A stretch of 64,000 nt of DNA. It comes from Erythrobacter mangrovi. Lineage in GTDB: Bacteria > Pseudomonadota > Alphaproteobacteria > Sphingomonadales > Sphingomonadaceae. The stretch is from contig NZ_CP053921.1 in NCBI RefSeq assembly GCF_013260645.1, forward strand, positions 2,901,289 through 2,965,288, written 5' to 3'. A program made the position numbers and the translations under genes. The notes beneath the pieces were generated by a model. It worked only from the letters and a program-made list of their open reading frames with translations. It did not search any database and was not told where the DNA came from. Below are positions 28,876 through 36,121 of this stretch, piece by piece (positions within the stretch are counted from its first letter, which is position 1; every line of letters starts with the position of its first letter).

Positions 28876-28911
28876 ACTCTGGTGCCATGGCTGGCGGGGG
28901 AGGTCAAGCGC

Positions 28912-30108
28912 CTAGATGCGTCGCATCGACAACAGGATCAGGCAGGCCGCGGCGGCCAGGGCCGCGAGGAGAAGGAAGAGGGCATCGAAGCCGAAGACCG
29001 GCACCAATGCCAGGGTGAGCCACGGCATGATCAGTGACGGCACGGTATTGGTCAGGTTGAAGAAACCCAGATCGCGTCCGCGCGTCCGCGGTCGCGGAAG
29101 TACGCGCAGGGTCTGGCTCGAATGCAAGGCGAGGAAGACACTGGTCGCAAGTCCGAACAAGATATAGCTGCCAATCGCCGTCAGCAGGGTTTGCGCCGTC
29201 GCCATTGCGAGGAGGCCCAGCGAACCCAGGCCTGCGCCGATCGTCAATGGCAGGACTGGCCGATTGTTGCGGTCCGACCAGCGCCCGGCTGCCAGGGCGA
29301 GTGGGACCGAAACGCACAGCACGATGCTGAAGACTGCGGCGGTATCGTTGTCGGTAACGTTCCTGTCGATACTGCGGAACCAGAATAGCAGGAAGGCGAA
29401 CAGGGCCGCCTCGGCTACCTGGACCAGAAGCCTGGCCAACCACATCCGCGCGACCGGTGCGCGCTCCACGAGTAGCGGGTCCTGTACCGGTGGCGCCTCC
29501 TCCATTAGGCTGGGCATCGGGCGCGGATGCCCGAATATCAGGACGGGCAGGACCATCGCCGCGACGATGAGCGCGACCAGGGTCAGCCTTGCGTCGGGGC
29601 TCGCAAGCCCGGGCCAGGTTACCAGTGCGCCGGATAGCGCACCAAGTGCGGGAGCCAGCGACAGCAGGCCGCCCAACAGTCCCTTCTGTGCGTCGGGAAC
29701 GACATCTCCCGCCCAGGCCGCCAACGGACCGAGCATCATGTTAAGGGCAAGCTGCCATGCGATGATCATCGGGATCAGATCGACCAGGCTGTCGACCCGT
29801 GCCATGGCGACGAGAAGGAAGCCGGATAACACCACACCGCCGAAGATCCATGGTCGCCGCAAACCCGTGCGATCGCTAAGCCAGCCGAAGCCGATGTTGG
29901 CGAAGCTGGCCGCAATGGCCCCGGCAAACGCGGTATAGGCAAGTACCGCGACGCCCGATGAGCCGGCGAAGCCGGTGACGCGTTCGGGCAACAGGACCGT
30001 GAGGAACGGCACGTAGGCGACCGCACCGCCCGCTGCGGCGAGGGCGTAGAGCCACAGGAATGAAAGCGACTGACGCTGTGCGCCCAGCCCGGCTTCAGTT
30101 GCCGTCAC
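28912..30108 (-). CDS. MFS transporter (SLC45 / GPH-like)
   Basis: A 398-residue membrane protein with about twelve helices and motifs such as GFGWLSDRTGLRRPWIFGG and AGRWSDRNNRPVLPL at the two half-loops. It resembles MFS sugar transporters found in sphingomonad carbohydrate loci. It starts with GTG at 30108 inside the end of the LacI gene (14-base overlap), so the two are co-translated. A role in sugar import is inferred from its neighbours. Confidence 0.8.
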   Translation of the reverse strand: MTATEAGLGAQRQSLSFLWLYALAAAGGAVAYVPFLTVLLPERVTGFAGSSGVAVLAYTAFAGAIAASFANIGFGWLSDRTGLRRPWIFGGVVLSGFLLVAMARVDSLVDLIPMIIAWQLALNMMLGPLAAWAGDVVPDAQKGLLGGLLSLAPALGALSGALVTWPGLASPDARLTLVALIVAAMVLPVLIFGHPRPMPSLMEEAPPVQDPLLVERAPVARMWLARLLVQVAEAALFAFLLFWFRSIDRNVTDNDTAAVFSIVLCVSVPLALAAGRWSDRNNRPVLPLTIGAGLGSLGLLAMATAQTLLTAIGSYILFGLATSVFLALHSSQTLRVLPRPRTRGRDLGFFNLTNTVPSLIMPWLTLALVPVFGFDALFLLLAALAAAACLILLSMRRI

Positions 30109-31156
30109 GTGGTCTTGCCCGGGCTGTGGAACTGCGAACGACGAGTTCGCCCAGCACGACGACAGGTTCTTCGGGCAGGCCGTCTTCGCGACTGTCGATC
30201 AACAGTTCCACGGCGCGCGCAGCCGTCGCGGCGATTGGCTGGTCGAGAGCGGTCAGCGGCGGCTGAGTGAAGCGGACCAGCGGAGTGTTGTCGAAGCTGA
30301 CCACCGATAGGTCATCGGGCACGTCGAGGCCGCGCTCGCGGGCTACGGCGAGCGTAGCCAGCGCCATCTGCGCGCTGCTGGCGATAATCGCGGTGGGCGG
30401 CTGAGATTTTTCTAGCAGCGTTCTGGACGCCACCAGGCCGCTTTCGTAGCCGAAGTCGCCCCGTTCACAGAGGTCTTCGGTAGAGAGCCCGGCCTTTGCC
30501 ATCGCATCCTCCCAGCCATCGATACGCCAACCGGCCAACGCGTATTCTTCCGGTCCCGCGATGAAGCCGATGCGGCTATGGCCGAGACTGACGAGATGCT
30601 CGGTCGCCAGCGCCGCGAGATGCTCGTCCCCCATGGTCATCGGCACGCCCGGACCCAGCGCCTTGGACCCGATGCGCGCGAATGGAATGTTGCGCTTGGC
30701 GAGCAAGTTGGTGATCAGCGGATTCTCGGAGTGTGGCGGAGTGAGGATAACTCCATCCGGCTGGAGGGCGGCGATGGTCGCGCTCAACTCGCGCTCGACA
30801 TGGTCGCTGTGGGTGTCGACCAGTTCCACCAACATGCGATACCCGCGCTCGTCGCAGGTGAGCATGCCGCCAAGCAGCATCTGGTCGACCCAGTCGGTAC
30901 CTTCGCGCGCGCGCCAGTCAGCGATGGTGCGCTCCCGATCGTTGATCGCGAGGATCATGTATGAACGCGAGCCGCTCATCCGTTGCGCGGCGATCGAAGG
31001 AACGTAACCGAGCTTGTCGATACTCGCCTGAACCCGCTCCTTCATCTCGGGCCGGACGTTGGGTTCATTGTTGATGACACGGCTGACAGTCTGCAGGGAA
31101 ACCCCTGCATCGGCTGCGACGTGCTTGATCGTAACTGCTTGGCGGCGCCGAGCCAT
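30095..31156 (-). CDS. LacI-family transcriptional regulator
   Basis: A 353-residue repressor. The helix-turn-helix is at about residues 9-28 (TIKHVAADAGVSLQTVSRVI), followed by the hinge helix region PSIAAQRMSG and a periplasmic-binding-like ligand domain (about 62-340, with HSRIGFIAGPEEY and VPDDLSVVSFDNTPL). The family binds palindromes with a central CpG, and the three GAACGTTC sites in this locus match that form. It probably represses the TonB receptor and GH3-FHS units until a sugar binds. It is encoded 66 bases after halogenase 1 and overlaps the downstream MFS gene. Confidence 0.93.
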   Translation of the reverse strand: MARRRQAVTIKHVAADAGVSLQTVSRVINNEPNVRPEMKERVQASIDKLGYVPSIAAQRMSGSRSYMILAINDRERTIADWRAREGTDWVDQMLLGGMLTCDERGYRMLVELVDTHSDHVERELSATIAALQPDGVILTPPHSENPLITNLLAKRNIPFARIGSKALGPGVPMTMGDEHLAALATEHLVSLGHSRIGFIAGPEEYALAGWRIDGWEDAMAKAGLSTEDLCERGDFGYESGLVASRTLLEKSQPPTAIIASSAQMALATLAVARERGLDVPDDLSVVSFDNTPLVRFTQPPLTALDQPIAATAARAVELLIDSREDGLPEEPVVVLGELVVRSSTARARPRDGN

Positions 31157-31222
31157 GGTCTGCCTAATCCTCCCTCGTCCGTCGCATCGTCACCGCATCG
31201 GCGCGGTTTGCACAAGCCCGTA

Positions 31223-32725
31223 TCAAGCTGCTTCCACTTCCTTCGCACCGCAATATTGAGCAACATATTGATAATGCGCCGGCAGGGCGGCGACAGTACT
31301 TGCCACGTTGTCACGCAAGCTAGCAAGGAAGCGCGTCAACTCTTCATCGCTCATCTTGCGGGCGATCGGGTGGTGCGCCTTCGGCATGATGCCCTGGCCC
31401 ATCATCACTTGCACCCAGCTATTCTCGACAAAGAGCTCTTCGTTCTTGCGGAAGACGCGGCCCGTTTCGCGGAACAGTTCAATCTTCTGTTGCAGCGTAT
31501 CGGGAATCTCCATCGCCGCGCACTGCCGCCAGAATGGGCTGTCGCGTCGGTCGGTCGCCTTGTAGTGCAGTATCAGGAAGTCCCGGACCTGGACCATGTC
31601 GGTCAGTTGCTGATCGTTGAACTCGGCCACATCGCGTTCGCTCACCTCGCCGGCAGGCATCATCCGCAGCAGGCGCAAGATGGCGCGCTGGATCAGGTGG
31701 ATGCTGGTCGATTCCAATGGCTCAAGGAAGCCGCCTGACAGCCCTACGGCAATACAATTGCGATGCCACTGCTTGCGCCTTGCCCCGGTGACGAAGGGAA
31801 TGGCGTTGGGTTGGGTCAACGGCTCGCCCTCGATGGTCGAGAGCAGTCGGTCGAGTGCTGCGTCCTTGGAGAGATATCGGCTGCAATAGACGATGCCGTT
31901 GCCCTGGCGGTGTTGCAGCGGGATGCGCCATTGCCAGCCGGCATCATGGGCGATCGCGCGGGTATAGGGGATCGCCGGACGGACACTGGAGGTTTGTACC
32001 GCAATGGCGCTGTCGCAAGGCAGGTAGTGGCGCCAGTCGTCGTATCCCACGTGCAGCGCGCCTTCGATCAGCAGGGCCCGAAAACCTGTGCAGTCCAGGA
32101 ACAGTTCGCCTTCGATCCGCTTGCCATTGTCGAGCAGAAGGGCCGCGATGTTGCCGCTCTCGCCGTCGAGCTGCACTTCGGCGATCCGCCCCTCGATGCG
32201 TGTGCAGCCTGCCTCTTCGGCCAGTCGCCGCAGGTATGCGGCATAGCGAGTGGCATCGAGTTGGTATGCATAGTTCAATAGATCGTCGGGCAGGTGCGCG
32301 AACTTGTTCGCATAGGCAGCCTGCAGCTCGATGCAGTAGTCGTCATAACTCTCACCGTGCCCGCGTTGCAGCCCCTCCATCCAGAAATGCTGGAACCCCG
32401 CAGTCCAGTGGTCGCGTCCCGTTGAGCCGAACGAATGGAAGTACTTCTCGCCGTCGACGCGCCAATTCTCGAACTCGATGCCGAGCTTGAAGGTTGCCTG
32501 CGTCTCGCGCATGAACTCGCTTTCGGGAATGCCGATGATCCGGTTGAAGTTGACCAGCGGCGGGATGGTGCTTTCACCCACCCCGACGGTCCCGATCGCA
32601 TCCGATTCCACCAGCGTCAGGTCGACTGCTTCGCCCATGGTGCGCGCGATCGCGGCAGCTGCCATCCATCCGGCGGTACCACCCCCGGCGACTACGATAC
32701 GCTTGCGTGGCTGGGTGCTGTTCAT
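31223..32725 (-). CDS. Flavin-dependent halogenase (tryptophan-halogenase family), copy 1
   Basis: A 500-residue FADH2-dependent halogenase-type protein. It has the FAD motif VVAGGGTAGWMAA at the N-terminus, the catalytic lysine K80 in ATFKLG, the diagnostic WQWRIP motif at 264-269, and GGFLEPLESTSIHL near the C-terminal half. All hallmark residues for hypohalite chemistry are intact. Related proteins occur beside TonB receptors in Brevundimonas, Xanthomonas and Caulobacter; one from Brevundimonas brominates indole in vitro, but the natural substrate is unknown. The ATG at 32725 overlaps the cupin gene stop by four bases. Confidence 0.9.
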   Translation of the reverse strand: MNSTQPRKRIVVAGGGTAGWMAAAAIARTMGEAVDLTLVESDAIGTVGVGESTIPPLVNFNRIIGIPESEFMRETQATFKLGIEFENWRVDGEKYFHSFGSTGRDHWTAGFQHFWMEGLQRGHGESYDDYCIELQAAYANKFAHLPDDLLNYAYQLDATRYAAYLRRLAEEAGCTRIEGRIAEVQLDGESGNIAALLLDNGKRIEGELFLDCTGFRALLIEGALHVGYDDWRHYLPCDSAIAVQTSSVRPAIPYTRAIAHDAGWQWRIPLQHRQGNGIVYCSRYLSKDAALDRLLSTIEGEPLTQPNAIPFVTGARRKQWHRNCIAVGLSGGFLEPLESTSIHLIQRAILRLLRMMPAGEVSERDVAEFNDQQLTDMVQVRDFLILHYKATDRRDSPFWRQCAAMEIPDTLQQKIELFRETGRVFRKNEELFVENSWVQVMMGQGIMPKAHHPIARKMSDEELTRFLASLRDNVASTVAALPAHYQYVAQYCGAKEVEAA

Positions 32726-33753
32726 CGGTTGAGTGTCCTCAGCAGGAAGGCGCGGATCTGGCCTGCGGTCTCGGGTGTGAGCCGAGATAGGATGCCGCGA
32801 GCCGATTCGGGGATATGTTCGGTGACTTCGGGGCCCGCATCGAAAACATAGTGATCGAACAGGTCGCGCCAGATCGCCTTTTCCGCATCCGGCAGGTCGC
32901 GCAGCGCCAGGATCGCGTGGTTCAGCGCCTCTTGCGGATGGCCGAGGAATGCAGGCGTATCGCGCCACCAGTAATTTACGAGGATGTTGAACGGATCGAG
33001 CGCCTCGACGTGGTGCCACCACATGGAGGGGATGTAGATCGCGTCACCGGGCTCGAGCTCGGTTACCTGTGCATGATCGAGGGCTTCGGCAAAGCGCGGA
33101 TACGCATCGAAATCGGGCGAGTGGAAGTCGACCATGCTGACCGTCCGCCCCGCAGGCGTGTTCTCGAGCGGGCCCAGATAGAGGTTCTTGTACTGCTCGG
33201 GCGGGAACACGGTGAAGCGCCGCCGGCCGACGGCGCAACACGCTAGATTTCGTGGAACATCGTTGTGTGCGGCCACCCGGGTAGCGTTGCCGATCCAGAT
33301 TCGCTCGAGCGGCTTGCGATCAAGCACAGGAGAGAGGTTCTCGTCTGCGAGATCGTGGAAGAAGCCGCGCATGTCGACCGAGGTAAGGTAGATTGCCGGG
33401 GCGTCGGAGCGACCTTCATTGTCATCGAAGCCGCGAAAGATATCCGCCAGTTTTCCCTTTGCGGTCTGGAAGTTCATTCCGAAGTCGTTGTCGTAGAATA
33501 GGCGTCCGTCGCGACCGGGTTGGCCCAGGCTGACGGTAAAGGGCACCGGGCGCGCTCGTTCGAGCAGGTATTGGCGCGCTGCGCTTGGGGACTCCTCGCC
33601 TGCCTGCACCAATGGCCACTCGCGTACCAACCCTCGCACCACAAAGGGGCCATGAGTTTCGTCGAGCAGCGCGGATAGCGCGGCAGCATCGGCCACCTCG
33701 CGCTCTTCGATGTGCCGCATCGAAGCGAAGATCGAAGGATCGGCCTCAGCCAC
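32722..33753 (-). CDS. Cupin-like / JmjC-type protein (cupin_8)
   Basis: A 343-residue protein with a cupin-like domain related to factor-inhibiting-HIF and JmjC hydroxylases. The candidate Fe(II) ligands are H163 and D165 in AAHNDVPRNL and a distal histidine in MWWHHVEAL (about 247-248); DAIYIPSMWWH is typical. Known relatives use iron and 2-oxoglutarate to hydroxylate proteins, but no activity is established for this TonB-locus group. It overlaps SapC at its start and halogenase 1 at its stop, so the four genes form one unit. Confidence 0.87.
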   Translation of the reverse strand: MAEADPSIFASMRHIEEREVADAAALSALLDETHGPFVVRGLVREWPLVQAGEESPSAARQYLLERARPVPFTVSLGQPGRDGRLFYDNDFGMNFQTAKGKLADIFRGFDDNEGRSDAPAIYLTSVDMRGFFHDLADENLSPVLDRKPLERIWIGNATRVAAHNDVPRNLACCAVGRRRFTVFPPEQYKNLYLGPLENTPAGRTVSMVDFHSPDFDAYPRFAEALDHAQVTELEPGDAIYIPSMWWHHVEALDPFNILVNYWWRDTPAFLGHPQEALNHAILALRDLPDAEKAIWRDLFDHYVFDAGPEVTEHIPESARGILSRLTPETAGQIRAFLLRTLNR

Positions 33754-34465
33754 CGGCGATCCGAGCCTCCTTGCGTGCGATGAGTCCGGAAAACTGGGAC
33801 AGCGAGGCGAGGGCCATGAAGATCGGCATCAGATGCCCTTCGCTGTGGAGGTCGCCTAGCGCATCGGCGTCGAGTGCCCGCAGCTTCTCCTCATCGATGA
33901 TGTGAAAGCCGTAGAGCGTGTTTCGTGATCCGTCGCTCAGCGGTACTTCGAGAGTGAAGGGTTCGAGCAGTTCGTGGCGATCGAGCGCTGCGAAAAAGTT
34001 CGCGCTCAATTCATAGCCCTGGTGCAGGGCGCCGAGCAGTTCGGCGATCCTCTCAAGGAATGGGGTCGGCTTGCCAAATTCGTCGAACACACGCGTACCT
34101 TCGCCATTGGATGAGATGCGCGGGTGATCCAGATCGATATGGACCTGCCCTTCGCCCTCGCCGGAAGCCGGACGACCGACCAGGAAGGGCTGGATTGCCA
34201 TCGACATCGGGCGATATCCGGCACCCCACTCACCGTTGGCAAGAAACAGGTTCTCACCATTCTCGAAGCCAAACAGCGCCAGTGCGGAGAACCGGTCGCT
34301 GGCCGCATCGCGCTTGAAGACAATCGGGTACTCGCTCTGCACACTGCGGAACTCGGTCGGAACGACCAGGGCTGCCATTGCCGCATCGCCAAAGGTGGCA
34401 TCTGCATGCGTGTGGACGCGCAGCTCCCCGTGCTCGGCCGAGTTCAGGATCTGGTGGTTGCTCAT
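33746..34465 (-). CDS. SapC-family protein
   Basis: A 239-residue soluble protein of the SapC family, named after a Campylobacter S-layer-linked protein. It shows [33 protein letters not shown] and [15 protein letters not shown], all typical. The function is unknown; it repeatedly occurs with halogenase and cupin genes next to carbohydrate TonB receptors. The ATG at 34465 overlaps the stop of halogenase 2. The frame continues upstream, but the extra residues are a shadow of halogenase 2. Confidence 0.88.
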   Translation of the reverse strand: MSNHQILNSAEHGELRVHTHADATFGDAAMAALVVPTEFRSVQSEYPIVFKRDAASDRFSALALFGFENGENLFLANGEWGAGYRPMSMAIQPFLVGRPASGEGEGQVHIDLDHPRISSNGEGTRVFDEFGKPTPFLERIAELLGALHQGYELSANFFAALDRHELLEPFTLEVPLSDGSRNTLYGFHIIDEEKLRALDADALGDLHSEGHLMPIFMALASLSQFSGLIARKEARIAGG

Positions 34466-36009
34466 GATTGGGCAAGCTCTCCTTGTAGCGCCGCTGGCGA
34501 CGATTGGGTCATGGCATCGAAGTAGGCGCGATTGGTAGGCAGGGCGGCGGCTATGCCCCGGGCACGCTCGCGTATTTCGGCGAGCCTGGCCAGCGCTTCG
34601 GGTGTCGCCGGCGCATAGTTTGGAGATGGTATGGGGAAACCCATGCCATAAAGGACGTATTGTTGGCTGGCGGCCGAAAAGACCTCGTCCACCTGCGGGA
34701 AGTCCCAAGCCGATGGCGGTTGTTCGCGCCATAGGGCCAGCTGGCCGGTCAGGCGTTGCGGCATGCGTGCCGAATCGCGCTGGGCCAGCCAATAGGGTTC
34801 CTCGCGATGGCTGAGGGCGTAGTGCAGCTTGAGGAAGTCGACGATCCGCTCCCACCGATAGGTGAACAGCGCATTGAACCGATCGGCATGGATCGGCAGC
34901 GTTGCGAAAGAGGCCGGAAAATTCTCCGCAAGTGCGCGCAATGATAGCTCGATCATGACGATGGCGGAGGCCTCAAGCGGTTCTATGAACCCCGCCGACT
35001 GGCCCACGGCGAGGCAGTTGCCCTGCCAGAAGCGCTCGCGATAGCCGGTCGGGAAGCTGAGCTTGCGCGGGGCGAGCGAGGCGGGGTTCGATCCCGGCAC
35101 CTTGTCCGCTACATATTGCCGCAGGATGCGTTCGGCGCCGTCATCGTCGAGAAAACGAGAAGCATAGACGCAGCCAATGCCGCGTCTCGTTGGCAGCGCA
35201 ATATCCCACAGCCAGCCAGCCTCGTGAGCCGTGCCGATCGTTTGCGAGGAGATAGGGCTGCCCGGCTCTACCGGAACCTGGACAGCCAGGGCGCGGTCAT
35301 TCGGAGAGACGTCAGAGCGATCGACCCAGCCACTGCCGCAGTGATCCTGGATCAGGATCGCGCGCGACCCGCTGCAATCAAGGAAGAAGTCGCCTTCGAT
35401 CATGCCGCGCTCGGCCAATTCAATTGACTCAATCCGCTGAGGGGTTCCGCGGACCGAGACGACCCGGTCGCTCAAATGGGTGACGCCTAGTCGGTTGGTG
35501 GCATGGCAGCGCAGCAATACTGCGAACTTGCCCGCATCGAGGTGGTATCCGTAGTTCACCGCACCGGCGAAGTCGGGCATGGCGCGCTGTCGGGGCGCGA
35601 GGCCGTGTGCACAGGCGACCGCCTGCGGTGTCATCGCACTGGCGAAATCGAGCTCGGGCGCCGCTTCCTCCCAAGCGTTAAGCAGTTGCCCCATGTTGCC
35701 CGGCGGCGGTGGCGTGAAGGGATGGAGGTAGCTGTCTCCAGCTTCGCCGGTGGTCCAGCCGTCGAAGCGCGAACCCTGTTTGAAAGATGCGTCGCATTCG
35801 CGCAGGAACTCGTCCTCCGCAATCCCGATGGAGCGAAGCGTTTCGCGCAGCGTCGGCCAGCTACCTTCACCGACACCGATTGTTGGAATATCGGGTGCTT
35901 CGACCAGCGTCACCGTCAGCTCGGGCCGCCGCGCCGCGAGGACGCAGGCCGCCAGCCAACCGGCGGTTCCGCCGCCGACGATCACCAGTCTTTCGATCCG
36001 CTCGCTCAT
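34462..36009 (-). CDS. Flavin-dependent halogenase-like protein, copy 2 (WLWDIA variant)
   Basis: A 515-residue paralogue of copy 1. The FAD motif is [16 protein letters not shown] and K77 in ASFKQG aligns with the catalytic lysine. The WxWxIP motif reads WLWDIA (266-271), so the final proline is lost, and the C-terminal segment is [15 protein letters not shown]. The altered motif suggests a distinct substrate or loss of halogenation. It heads the four-gene unit with SapC, cupin and copy 1, after the terminator that closes the receptor transcript. Confidence 0.88.
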   Translation of the reverse strand: MSERIERLVIVGGGTAGWLAACVLAARRPELTVTLVEAPDIPTIGVGEGSWPTLRETLRSIGIAEDEFLRECDASFKQGSRFDGWTTGEAGDSYLHPFTPPPPGNMGQLLNAWEEAAPELDFASAMTPQAVACAHGLAPRQRAMPDFAGAVNYGYHLDAGKFAVLLRCHATNRLGVTHLSDRVVSVRGTPQRIESIELAERGMIEGDFFLDCSGSRAILIQDHCGSGWVDRSDVSPNDRALAVQVPVEPGSPISSQTIGTAHEAGWLWDIALPTRRGIGCVYASRFLDDDGAERILRQYVADKVPGSNPASLAPRKLSFPTGYRERFWQGNCLAVGQSAGFIEPLEASAIVMIELSLRALAENFPASFATLPIHADRFNALFTYRWERIVDFLKLHYALSHREEPYWLAQRDSARMPQRLTGQLALWREQPPSAWDFPQVDEVFSAASQQYVLYGMGFPIPSPNYAPATPEALARLAEIRERARGIAAALPTNRAYFDAMTQSSPAALQGELAQS

Positions 36010-36051
36010 CGTCTGTTACCATAGCCCGGTCTTTGCCGGGTCCGAAAGAGA

Positions 36052-36081
36052 AGAGCCGCACTGCGCGTGCAGTGCGGCTCT
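36052..36081 (-). terminator. Intrinsic terminator after receptor of glucan locus
   Basis: A perfect 13-bp stem, AGAGCCGCACTGC (36052-36064) and GCAGTGCGGCTCT (36069-36081), with a four-base loop, followed on the minus strand by TCTCTTTC. It lies between the receptor stop and the halogenase 2 start, so it may attenuate rather than end transcription into the accessory genes. Confidence 0.78.
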
Positions 36082-36121
36082 CTCGTTCAACCGAAGGGAG
36101 GCACCGGGCCGTCCCAACCGG

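Noticed and set aside
31223..36009. Natural-product (halogenated metabolite) gene cluster
   Set aside because: No scaffold-building enzymes, carrier proteins or tailoring sets are present; SapC, cupin, receptor and GH3 neighbours fit a carbohydrate locus.
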